Positions 7,401 to 15,197 of a stretch of DNA of 64,000 nucleotides are shown here, one piece after another (the stretch's first letter is position 1; every line of letters starts with the position of its first letter). The notes under the pieces were generated by a model that did not search any database, was not told the origin of the DNA, and saw only the letters and a list, made by a program, of their open reading frames with translations. The stretch spans positions 1 through 64,000 of the IMG/VR virus record IMGVR_UViG_3300020205_005279. One strand, given 5' to 3'. The stretch is from a virus. The position numbers and the translations under genes were made by a program.

Positions 7401-10096
7401 GAAATATCTCCAAAGTCAGAGCAGGAGTTGGTGATGGAAAGGTCGCCACCTGAATCGCAAACGAAGTGATCGGCGTTTCCAATCACAAACACAGAAACAA
7501 TTTGAATTGTGGCGTCGTTGCTGCCTCTCATTCCAAAGTGTCTATATTTAAATGTGTCATTAGCCGATACACGATACTGCTTGCCTACACCATCGACTTT
7601 ATTGGTCGGAGGGTCGAGGTAATATGCCTGGGCATTGAAACAAGTAGGATCGGTTTGAAGACTAACTTGGGTAAAGTTGGCCGTTACCATTGACTTGAAG
7701 CCGCTTACCAACGCACCATCGGCCCATAGGCCGTTCATGCCAAAAATCGATCTTACGGAACAGTTATAGATATAAGGGGAAGAGGAGCGAGTTGAGTTGA
7801 TATCCGGCAGATCAAATACTCTTTGGTCCTGTGAACCCAATCTTTTGATCCTTGTTGCGCCAGGGTACGCAATTGGGGCATCTGAGCGAGAATCACCAAA
7901 TGGCAAACCGGTTTGGTTTTCTTCAGAGTCTGTTTGTCTGAGGTCTTTAGAGTCCGCAATGGGCGCAACAATTGTTGTCTCGGCGCTTATTGGCTCCAGG
8001 CCTTGCGCTCCCCATCCGTCATACTGACCGAAGAGGCTATTGAGTTTGGAGTAATAGGAAGTTTCCCCAGCGCCGCCATTGATCTCGGCCTCAGAAGCAA
8101 AAGTAACAGCGGTTACAGTGTTATGGCTTCTGTGAATTTGTGGGTTGTCGGTGAATGTAAGCAGACTTACATACGTACCACCGGTGACTTTGAAAATGGA
8201 TGTTTGTTCGCGCTGCGGTTCTTCTTCTATAGGATTAAGAGCGGGCACATACATCGGCCTTATTCTTACCTTGCGAAGATCTACTCCGTTAATCGAGATA
8301 CCACGAGGAACAACCAATCCGCCACCGGTAGGGTTGATTAGGGAAAGTCCATCGTAGTAAATTTCGTCGTTAACACTGAAAGCTCCACGTACATACTCAA
8401 GAGTAACGTTCCAAATGGCCGAGCCAATGCTCTCTTTTTCAATTTTTGCAATATTTCCAACGCCGCCACTTTGGGAGTATATGATACGACCAAGACTAAG
8501 AGCGGTTGGGGGTTGGGTGAAGCTGGGGTTAAGAGCGTTGACCTGGATTACGGTGGCCCTATCAAGTTGAGTTACTGTTTCGATAGTAAATCCCGTCTCG
8601 ACGCGTTGAACCAGGCCCGTCGAAGCGGTTAGTCCAGGAATGCTTCCTGCACCAGGTGTATTATCTACATAGTAATCTCCAGGAGCAAGTTGAACAACCA
8701 CTCGGTCATAGCGATCGTTATATTGCCCAGCCCTCCGGCTCTCTCTAACGGCTTGGATGATGGCCCTCTCAATAGACCTAAAAGGCTTTTCTTCTACAAA
8801 TCCTGAGTTGGAGATGGAGTCATCGCCAATAGACGGATCAACGTGGATGATGTTGCGGACAAGAGAGTCTGTAACCGCAAGGCCATCGCGATCACAACGC
8901 GGGGCATCTTGGACCCTAATAAGTCCGCCTTGGCCATTGGCATATACTGCCACCGACTGGTAAAATTCTTTATAACATTTTTGTGAAGAAGGTTCGTAGC
9001 GATAAACTCCTTCGGGTGGGTTCGGAAAAGTAGTAGGAATTGTTTGGCCATCTGGGCACTCAATAGCTAATCTTTGTCCAATGAATTCGCGCCCACCACA
9101 TGAGAGGAACGTTCCCAGTACGGGTGAACAATCTCCACCTGGGGTCTCTTCAAACTTCCACTCAGAGGTGGCTGCGTGGTAGAACAGCTCAATATGAGCG
9201 TCTTTGATATTAATAATCCAGTCATCGACTGAGTTGTTGATTTTTGTATCTGCTCCTGGGCGGATGACGATTGGAAACCGATCAAAGGTACCAGAAATAT
9301 CTACAATGGCGATGCGATCGGAGTCTGTTGGGTTGGTTGGCAACGAGACAATTATTGAACCATTAGAGGTATCGGCAATCACTCTCTGCCAGCTCTTAGC
9401 AACAACAGAGTCTGCGATAATGTCTGTGTTTCGTAGTGTTCGTGGGTAGGTATTTAAATTACCAATATAGACCCCGGGTCTAAGATCGATATAACCTGCT
9501 CCGACAATATCGCCATCTTCATTAGTGGCTAAAGTTGTACCATTTGCGGCCGGAGTGAGCTTAGCTAGCGGAACATGGGGCTGAGCCACTGAAGGCAAAG
9601 ATGATCCGATTGAAATTTCTACGGGCTCATTAGCCACAATGGAGGCTTTTGCTCCCTCCTCATCCACATATAAGTAGTTTGCTTCAATATCGCTTAAAAG
9701 TTGAACAAACTGAATTTCCCAGGTAATAGGTTCACCTTCCGACCCCACAATACTGCCGGCTTCCACCCATACTCCATACGCCCCACCTGTAGTCTCTACT
9801 AGTGCTGGCGGACCCCATACTTTTTCCAGAGTGACCGGATCATACGACCCTAGTACAATACCATCATGGGCGAGTCGGCCTACCCCAGTCTCGTTGTCTT
9901 CGCGAGGATCCGCAATTTCCCAGTCCTTAAGACTATCACGTTGGCCAATTTTCCATCCAGCATGCTCGCCCGAAGTGGGTTCGGTGTAATAATCATCGCG
10001 CGATGTCGGGGCAGAAAAGCTCGAGCCTTTTTGCACCTCATTGAGATATTCTTTGGTTACAATTGTTCCGTTCTGGAACGTAATCTTATCTAGCAT
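4472..10096 (-). CDS. Giant tail fibre / baseplate-associated protein
   Basis: An 1874-aa virion protein and the longest gene in the window. The N-terminus (MLDKITFQNGTIVTKEYLNE) resembles fibre proteins that attach to baseplates. A beta-helix entry segment lies near residues 415-485 (IIHVDPSIGDD, then VVVQLAPGDYYV), the pattern of pectate-lyase-like phage spikes. Two classic tail-fibre repeats follow: KAGLVQLAD near residue 1455 and KGIIEIATESEV near residue 1545. The C-terminal ~300 residues look beta-rich and would be the receptor-facing end. It heads a short minus-strand run with the 103-aa gene. It likely forms a trimeric fibre that binds the host surface. Whether the beta-helix has enzymatic activity cannot be seen. 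Confidence 0.85.
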   Translation of the reverse strand: MLDKITFQNGTIVTKEYLNEVQKGSSFSAPTSRDDYYTEPTSGEHAGWKIGQRDSLKDWEIADPREDNETGVGRLAHDGIVLGSYDPVTLEKVWGPPALVETTGGAYGVWVEAGSIVGSEGEPITWEIQFVQLLSDIEANYLYVDEEGAKASIVANEPVEISIGSSLPSVAQPHVPLAKLTPAANGTTLATNEDGDIVGAGYIDLRPGVYIGNLNTYPRTLRNTDIIADSVVAKSWQRVIADTSNGSIIVSLPTNPTDSDRIAIVDISGTFDRFPIVIRPGADTKINNSVDDWIINIKDAHIELFYHAATSEWKFEETPGGDCSPVLGTFLSCGGREFIGQRLAIECPDGQTIPTTFPNPPEGVYRYEPSSQKCYKEFYQSVAVYANGQGGLIRVQDAPRCDRDGLAVTDSLVRNIIHVDPSIGDDSISNSGFVEEKPFRSIERAIIQAVRESRRAGQYNDRYDRVVVQLAPGDYYVDNTPGAGSIPGLTASTGLVQRVETGFTIETVTQLDRATVIQVNALNPSFTQPPTALSLGRIIYSQSGGVGNIAKIEKESIGSAIWNVTLEYVRGAFSVNDEIYYDGLSLINPTGGGLVVPRGISINGVDLRKVRIRPMYVPALNPIEEEPQREQTSIFKVTGGTYVSLLTFTDNPQIHRSHNTVTAVTFASEAEINGGAGETSYYSKLNSLFGQYDGWGAQGLEPISAETTIVAPIADSKDLRQTDSEENQTGLPFGDSRSDAPIAYPGATRIKRLGSQDQRVFDLPDINSTRSSSPYIYNCSVRSIFGMNGLWADGALVSGFKSMVTANFTQVSLQTDPTCFNAQAYYLDPPTNKVDGVGKQYRVSANDTFKYRHFGMRGSNDATIQIVSVFVIGNADHFVCDSGGDLSITNSCSDFGDISLRSIGYKTRSFSQDEGIPSTDFGGTKLLEIIPPLPLTYLGAAPTLVDTEVNTSLVLDYDLTKDWYVANTINEVAPTLIRIYFRNTNSGSPFTEVTNVPTAESMGFSQFSYTRKKSDGSYELVGGSRQNRKQIRIKGFDEVGNSIIYAGDIALIASPSSSPGFEYLDDKSKIFVWDTNEDCWYVNVTTGSIVEEAIDQEPKDGFLLKRINYAFRYKIISNPVGSAAFYSSLDFMFDRSALTLVRGIDRRKNENRIYKVVLDGFQRDKGLRRPQNFYVLEKQSSVSGFPFNGSTTLLDDPLTISQVRTYEEVFPKSNITSKEQGRYVAYLTLASQARKVATGDLYPEGNADEPEQTTDPIDSITRESLVQMLQRPGVYFDKPIEPSVDPINVKVRSASAAPGILIGLRRPSVIRASGHTWEWTGYLNYDTAFPTFQGEPLDQDVALGKIIVENKGGKVYATGMNEEGSFYIGTTVFDLRTGEQFAIPLEADNEPGSVTNQVFNSVVIRSLLAIDDGSSLFFGNDSAIYFDPTTTFNTTTGPITASQTPLPEVYATTAKAGLVQLADTSIIRGALGGGSQGVSKSTAVTAFELAKELNARFDNTVSAGTGIVVTSATVELPGGDPNTAADNITQFLISAKEASVDQKGIIEIATESEVRDFQRDDVAVTPATLIRALGDSIKGVANLRLSLSSTSAVPNSNQSGNALYIHPYNGNEIALYSSNTVTSSSRWYVLKFDGVQTRYLTITGLNGGAALAADTQYDIYLYNSGTINAPVLAVEYVAWGSGQSAPTRTLHDGIQCKNNDKTKRFVGIVRTTTAGNSTIDLGGVLTSAQSASYPKIYLANLYNLYDARAIYFFGTSWNAVANWSTPPGYTIAPRVSFVQASNTLVTAFLDIYNNPQVGGEGATVGYVAPGINTTSGPPDDAFYGETSGFNQTSGSQWARSLDSGLNEIYYLYQQAGSNLINEHPAHGMIVIAKV

Positions 10097-10134
10097 GGTT
10101 TAAGACTGTGGTTTTATATCAGGGGAAATATTCC

Positions 10135-10695
10135 CTATCCAAGACCGGAAATTTCGCTAACCCAGAGTAACCTTCCGGTCCATTCAGCGCTTGGACCGAA
10201 AGAACTTAGTTCTATAAGGATTTTTCTTCCTTGGCCTTTGTAAAAGTCGATGGGGTTGGACGCTGAAAAGTCTAAGAGATCTGCATCTCCGCCCCAGGTA
10301 AGTACAGACGTTCCAAGTTTCCAACTTGCCTCAACTCCCCAGTTAATAGGATAGTCGAAATATGTTGAGAAATTTAATAGCGGATTTTGAGTAAACCTGA
10401 GCAAAATACGGTGCTCGCGATAAAACCCCGAAGGAATATCTAGTGGATTAGTATTTGCAATCGGAAGATTATCCGGCTCAGTTACTTCTACGTCTAAATA
10501 ATTAGAAACGAGAAGAGAGCCCATGGGACTATTTTTTACTGCACCGCCAATTTCAATTGGTGTGCTAATAGAATCCCCGGCCCACATCCGCCCATCTGCC
10601 GTATTAATACACGCTTCGCCTTCATCAAGGTCACCAATAAATGGTTCCTCTCCCGGCAACGAGGTTGTAATGAGTTGGAATGTTGCTTCTGCCAT
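10135..10695 (-). CDS. Tail fibre-associated protein, 186 aa
   Basis: A putative virion protein whose N-terminus carries the phage fibre pattern ACINTADGRMWAGD (residues 28-41 of the ATG-started form), a motif seen at the base of many tail fibres. The rest is beta-rich. I start at the ATG at 10695 (MAEATF); an in-frame TTG two codons upstream is possible. It is the first gene of the leftward fibre block and shares a divergent promoter region with the baseplate operon. It probably links or caps the giant fibre encoded next. Confidence 0.7.
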   Translation of the reverse strand: MAEATFQLITTSLPGEEPFIGDLDEGEACINTADGRMWAGDSISTPIEIGGAVKNSPMGSLLVSNYLDVEVTEPDNLPIANTNPLDIPSGFYREHRILLRFTQNPLLNFSTYFDYPINWGVEASWKLGTSVLTWGGDADLLDFSASNPIDFYKGQGRKILIELSSFGPSAEWTGRLLWVSEISGLG

Positions 10696-10718
10696 CGACA
10701 ATTAGTATGTCTGATATA

Positions 10719-10726
10719 CTTTAACC
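10719..10726 (-). promoter_or_regulatory. GGTTAAAG variant element, leftward
   Basis: The minus strand reads GGTTAAAGTATATCAG, 23 bases before the ATG of the fibre-associated gene. It is paired back-to-back with the rightward copy at 10738-10745 in a short divergent intergenic region. Confidence 0.45.
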
Positions 10727-10737
10727 TACCGCTCGCG

Positions 10738-10745
10738 GTTTAAAG
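10738..10745 (+). promoter_or_regulatory. GTTTAAAG element, rightward
   Basis: The plus strand reads GGTTTAAAGTAAAAGTATAG, 26 bases before the TTG start of the first baseplate gene. The divergent pair with 10719-10726 leaves little room for any other promoter. Confidence 0.5.
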
Positions 10746-10771
10746 TAAAAGTATAGCAAAGATTTTTTGTC

Positions 10772-11821
10772 TTGAAGACAGTTTACGTTACTGACGACTT
10801 TAGTACTCTTGGGGGCCTGGGCGCTGTTGCATATGGCGATCCAGAATATTTTCGCGAGGTGCAAAATCAGGTATGGGCGGCATCACCCACCCGATTTGTG
10901 GACATTCAGCGCCCCTCGGATATTTTAGAGTCGCTTATTGGCACAGAATCGGAACTACTAGACGGCGTATTAGAAGTATTAGACGCGGAGTATGAAAAAG
11001 ATGGTGAATTTACAGACTACATAGACATAACCCAAGGGCAAAATTGGAAAGAAAAAGTTTCCAAAGATTTTTTTCCGACTCTGGGCAAAATTGTCGACTC
11101 TGAAAGTTCATACATTACCTCAACCTCGGACTACTTTAACAAAGCTTTAACGTCTATTTTTCCAGGTTTTGTTTCTTCTGAAGATTTTACATCTAATATT
11201 GTGGATTGGCTAGAGGAGTCTAGAATTTCTCCTATAAATACAAATCTTGCCGGCGCAATAATTGCCAATAACCCCCAAACTAAAATTTCTTCGCCTCCAG
11301 TCAATGCCAAAATTGCCCTAAACAATAACGTAGACCTCGGACTCGACTATCGTGGAGTCGAATTTACTAAAGGGTATTCTACTCTGCAGGAGTACTGGGG
11401 AAATATTCCCTACCCAGGAATGGAGTCGCCCTCTATATTGCCAAGTTCGCTTCGTCAAAGTGTCCTTCAAGGATATGTAGGATATGCTTCTACAACCCCA
11501 CTTGAGAAGCTATATAATCCTATTGCGGCTGATTCGATTGGTAGTTTGAATTTGTCATCGCCCCAGGCAATTAATTACTCCGATCCGTTCACCGCCGGAT
11601 CTATTCTTGGTGAGATTCCAGACTTTAAACGTCAGGACGGTGACATCTACTCCATCTCTCTCATCGGAGAGACTATCAATGGCTATACGTCTTTCGACCC
11701 TGCAACCATGTCCAATGGAGACGCCATTGATCGGTCACTAGTTCCTGACTATGAAGGGCAAAACGCCGACCCCGACGGCGGTAAAGCAGGCCTTTCCCGT
11801 ACCTTTACCCCACCATTCTGA
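10772..11821 (+). CDS. Putative baseplate wedge protein with LysM-like N-terminus
   Basis: A 349-aa protein. The first ~50 residues (GAVAYGDPEYFREVQNQVWA) follow the LysM-like pattern found in T4 gp53-type wedge proteins and in tail proteins placed beside BaseplateJ. The rest has no recognised domain. It begins with TTG (no in-frame ATG is near), and its stop lies 3 bases before the BaseplateJ gene, so it is the first gene of the baseplate operon. The likely role is a wedge or wedge-hub linker. Confidence in the exact gp53 analogy is modest; baseplate membership is supported by position. Confidence 0.7.
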   Translation: MKTVYVTDDFSTLGGLGAVAYGDPEYFREVQNQVWAASPTRFVDIQRPSDILESLIGTESELLDGVLEVLDAEYEKDGEFTDYIDITQGQNWKEKVSKDFFPTLGKIVDSESSYITSTSDYFNKALTSIFPGFVSSEDFTSNIVDWLEESRISPINTNLAGAIIANNPQTKISSPPVNAKIALNNNVDLGLDYRGVEFTKGYSTLQEYWGNIPYPGMESPSILPSSLRQSVLQGYVGYASTTPLEKLYNPIAADSIGSLNLSSPQAINYSDPFTAGSILGEIPDFKRQDGDIYSISLIGETINGYTSFDPATMSNGDAIDRSLVPDYEGQNADPDGGKAGLSRTFTPPF

Positions 11822-11824
11822 TTA

Positions 11825-13114
11825 ATGGCTAACATTTACGGACCAATTTTACCTCTGCAGCTTGATAGCCGAAATACGGAGGCTCTTGTGAGAGCGATTC
11901 AAACAAGAATCTATTTGGAGTCCAATGGAACTCTCAACGACTTTACCCCGGCCTCGCCGCTTAGCGCCATTGCCGAAGGCCAAGCATTTGCCCAGGCCGA
12001 GCTTCTCTATTACTTAAATAACCTCCCAGAGGCGTTTAGTTTGCAATGGTTAAGACAACTAGGCATTCAAAGAAAGTTGGGTAGTAAGGCGTTGGTAGAA
12101 GTGTCTTTTTATAAAGTACCTGGATTTCAGCGGGTTTTAATCATTCCCAAAGGGACAAAGGTACTAGCCGACGGAGGCCAGGTATTTGTCACCTTGCAAC
12201 AGGTTCAGATTGCAGAGTCGGACTTTGTAGCCACTGTAGCGTGTCAATCTGAGCGCTGGGGAAGCTCATACAATGTGGCCGGGGGGTCCATTAACAAAAT
12301 TGAAAAGAATTTTGCCGGGTTGGAGTCTCTGAGGAACAATGCTCAAGCCCAAGGAGCCACGGATATTGAGTCGGTTGCCCAGATGAAGCAAAGGGCTTTT
12401 GAAGTGCTTAGCCGACGCAATCTTACAACCTCCTTGGATTTTGACAATGAAGTAACAACTTTGGCCCCAGAGAGCGCTATTGTGAAAGTTTTAACGTACG
12501 AAGAAAGAAATAGTTTAACCTCGGCTTTATCAGGTAATATCGTAATCTGTGTAGGAGATGAAGACGGAAGGGGTCTAGATTCGTCTTCTCTAGCGTTTTT
12601 AATCGACTCGATGAAATCTAGAGTGACTATTGGTACAAATATATCCTTCATTGCGCCAGAGGTGGTGCCTACTGATATTGTTGTTGAGTTATACTATGAT
12701 CCACTTGCCATAAATAGTGGCGTTGATGTGCTCTCTCAGCAAGTTTTTGAAGCGCTTAGTACTTATTTCAATCCGGTAAACTTACCTCTTGGTTCTGAAA
12801 TAAACTATCAGAGCGTGGCCAGAATTCTATATGAGTTTGATTTTATCCAAACAATTAACACATTAGATATAAAAATGATGATTAAAAATCCCGAGGAACT
12901 AGAAGGGATTTGTGCGGGGTTTAGTGGAGAGGAAAGTGAAGACGGTACCAAATGTCTTTATAATTATTTGGCGGTTGTAAATGCCGATGAGCAGGTGTTC
13001 TCTTCACCCTCGCCCATCCTCACTTACAAACTTTTCAAAACCCAGATTGCTTTTACGTCAATCAATGATTTTTCTTCGCTAACATTTTCTTACGATAATC
13101 TATACACCCCATGA
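11825..13114 (+). CDS. Baseplate wedge protein, BaseplateJ / gp6-like
   Basis: A 429-aa member of the BaseplateJ family (P2 gpJ, T4 gp6 core, Mu gp47). Diagnostic features are the N-terminal helical segment followed by FTPASPLSAIAEGQAFAQAE, the PGFQRVLIIPKGTKV strand pair, and a mid-protein SVAQMKQRAFEVL. The length is usual for the family. Such proteins form the wedge ring that surrounds the central spike and triggers sheath contraction. The stop overlaps the next start in an ATGA arrangement, giving translational coupling with the gpI-like gene. Confidence 0.92.
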   Translation: MANIYGPILPLQLDSRNTEALVRAIQTRIYLESNGTLNDFTPASPLSAIAEGQAFAQAELLYYLNNLPEAFSLQWLRQLGIQRKLGSKALVEVSFYKVPGFQRVLIIPKGTKVLADGGQVFVTLQQVQIAESDFVATVACQSERWGSSYNVAGGSINKIEKNFAGLESLRNNAQAQGATDIESVAQMKQRAFEVLSRRNLTTSLDFDNEVTTLAPESAIVKVLTYEERNSLTSALSGNIVICVGDEDGRGLDSSSLAFLIDSMKSRVTIGTNISFIAPEVVPTDIVVELYYDPLAINSGVDVLSQQVFEALSTYFNPVNLPLGSEINYQSVARILYEFDFIQTINTLDIKMMIKNPEELEGICAGFSGEESEDGTKCLYNYLAVVNADEQVFSSPSPILTYKLFKTQIAFTSINDFSSLTFSYDNLYTP

Positions 13115-15192
13115 TAAACTTATCCGCTTGGGACTCCATCCCGGCTATTAAAAACCTTAGTCCTCAACTCTCTCCTTCTCATGTCATAGTTGAGTTTGAC
13201 CGCACTAAAAAAATAAAGATTTTTGCCCATCAGCTTGGGAAGATAACATTTGGCCCGGTTCGCAATATTAACTCTGAAAGACAGAAGATAATAAACCGAG
13301 AGATAGAAAACCTCCCACTAGGCGAATTTAGATACAAAAATATTGGGCACGTATTCACTTCTAGCGAAGTATCAGCGCCCCTAACTCAAGAGGATGAGGA
13401 TCAACCTACCTACAAAGTTTATTCCCATGGCCATGCAATTAGCGAGGGAAAGGAGAGTTGCTCTAGAAGCGGTTTGATTTGTGCTCCAGGATCTGGTTCA
13501 GACGCAGTTTGTGCCCCAGGCCGCTGCGTTATAGGCCACGTAACACGAGTTAAAAATACAAAATGGCAATATGAGTCAGTAAAAAAATATGGCACCAGTC
13601 AACTTTCTGTAAGATACTTTTTTAGTCCAGCAGAGGCGGTTAAGTTAAAAACGATTCTTAGAGGAGAGTTTGAAGGACTGAAAATTACTTCTCCGGCAAG
13701 CACTTCTACAACTTTGTACCTACCACCAAAGTTTTATTTTTCCGAAGATTTTTTTGAAACCGCTTTAATTCTTATTGACAAAAGACTAGAAGGAGTAATC
13801 AACTCTCCATTTTCAAATATCATAGGCATAGAAAGTCGCAAAGATACTTTTATTAGAAAATTTATCATCTCCGTATATCCAAACACGTCCGAAGGTTATC
13901 TGAACAATCAACTGAGCGTTCCCATCCTGGAGCAAATTAAAACTTCTTTGGAAAATGCATTTAAAAAATTACCTGAAGTTTGGAAAACTCAAATTAGCAT
14001 AATTATCGAAGAGGAGTGGACAAACCGGCTTATTAACAACCCAACAGGCCTTGAGTTTATTTCTGCATGCTACGACAAAATTGCACAGTTATTTAGTAGT
14101 ATAATACAAGTCACACCGAGTTCGTTAAGGCTGGGCACCATCTCCTACTCTAAGTCAACAATGGCTAGACCAATCTACTCCAGATTGCCTGGCATGGCTG
14201 AAGCCTATCGCTCCGATCCAGCTTTCTCTGATAAGGAAACTCCTTCTCAGTGGTTGGTAAGTGGCGCCGACGAATTTCTAGCAGCAAAAAAAGACGATAT
14301 TGCATCTTTTTATCAAAAGTATCTTTCCCCAGAGACATGTTTAACTCCAACTCTGGCTTGGTTGGCGCAGCATTTAGGCCTTACTGGGGACCTATGGAAT
14401 GATCAGTGGGATCGACCTATCAAAGAGGCGATGATTCGTAACGCGTTTGGATGGTGGGATAGAGGAGGTACAAATGAAGGTAGCAATTCTCTTACTCCTA
14501 AAGGCCAAGCTCTGAGCAAATTTCCCTTTACCAACTCGGCATGGGTAGATGAAGACAACGAAGCTAATTTTCTGCGTCTCAAACTTGACGAAATTGAGAC
14601 AATAACTATTAATCCTGATGGTACATATTATTCCTATGACCCATTCAAAGCCTACTCTAGTAATTCCCATGCCGAGTTGGTAGTAGTTAATGCTCCTCGG
14701 ATCAATAAGTTCCTTTGGAATGGTTTGATAGAGGCCAAGGGTAGTCTGCTTGTAATAGCTTTTCTTGTATCAATTTTTGGGTTAAAGTCTCATAGTCCCG
14801 TGGAGTTAGAGATTATAGACGCAGAACGAAAAATTCTTAAGCCCCGCAGTGGATTACGTAATGCAGAAATTTCTGCTCCGCCTCTCACTCCGTACAAATA
14901 CGATGTCATTCAAGTGGGTACGGAAGACGACGCTGAAATCGGCAATTACACCAATCAACTAGTAGCGGGAGTAAGTAGGGCCTCGAGCATCGAGGAATCT
15001 CGCAATGTGTTTTTTAGAATGCCTTACTACTACAATAGAGATGGTAAGTCTTGGGACAGAACCACTTACATTGCCAAAAACTGGCTCCCCTCCCATCTCA
15101 ATGTAAGAGTCCAATATGCCTATCTTTCTGCTGACCTATGGGCCGTGGGCGATGGTTTTTTTGAGCCAGAAGTATCTTATATTCAGGATTAA
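13111..15192 (+). CDS. Baseplate protein with tail protein I (gpI-like) domain
   Basis: A 693-aa baseplate protein. The region near residues 365-450 matches the P2 gpI pattern: a Pro-rich entry, then CLTPTLAWLAQHLGL, WNDQWDRPIKEAMIRNAF and WWDRGG. It lies directly after BaseplateJ, as gpI does after gpJ in P2. The N-terminal ~350 residues are an extension not found in P2 gpI and include a Cys-containing loop (CSRSGLICAPGSGS). The protein is longer than classical gpI, so it may fuse wedge functions, as T4 gp7 does. It overlaps its upstream gene by 4 bases and precedes the spike gene by 5. Confidence 0.85.
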   Translation: MINLSAWDSIPAIKNLSPQLSPSHVIVEFDRTKKIKIFAHQLGKITFGPVRNINSERQKIINREIENLPLGEFRYKNIGHVFTSSEVSAPLTQEDEDQPTYKVYSHGHAISEGKESCSRSGLICAPGSGSDAVCAPGRCVIGHVTRVKNTKWQYESVKKYGTSQLSVRYFFSPAEAVKLKTILRGEFEGLKITSPASTSTTLYLPPKFYFSEDFFETALILIDKRLEGVINSPFSNIIGIESRKDTFIRKFIISVYPNTSEGYLNNQLSVPILEQIKTSLENAFKKLPEVWKTQISIIIEEEWTNRLINNPTGLEFISACYDKIAQLFSSIIQVTPSSLRLGTISYSKSTMARPIYSRLPGMAEAYRSDPAFSDKETPSQWLVSGADEFLAAKKDDIASFYQKYLSPETCLTPTLAWLAQHLGLTGDLWNDQWDRPIKEAMIRNAFGWWDRGGTNEGSNSLTPKGQALSKFPFTNSAWVDEDNEANFLRLKLDEIETITINPDGTYYSYDPFKAYSSNSHAELVVVNAPRINKFLWNGLIEAKGSLLVIAFLVSIFGLKSHSPVELEIIDAERKILKPRSGLRNAEISAPPLTPYKYDVIQVGTEDDAEIGNYTNQLVAGVSRASSIEESRNVFFRMPYYYNRDGKSWDRTTYIAKNWLPSHLNVRVQYAYLSADLWAVGDGFFEPEVSYIQD

Positions 15193-15197
15193 CACAA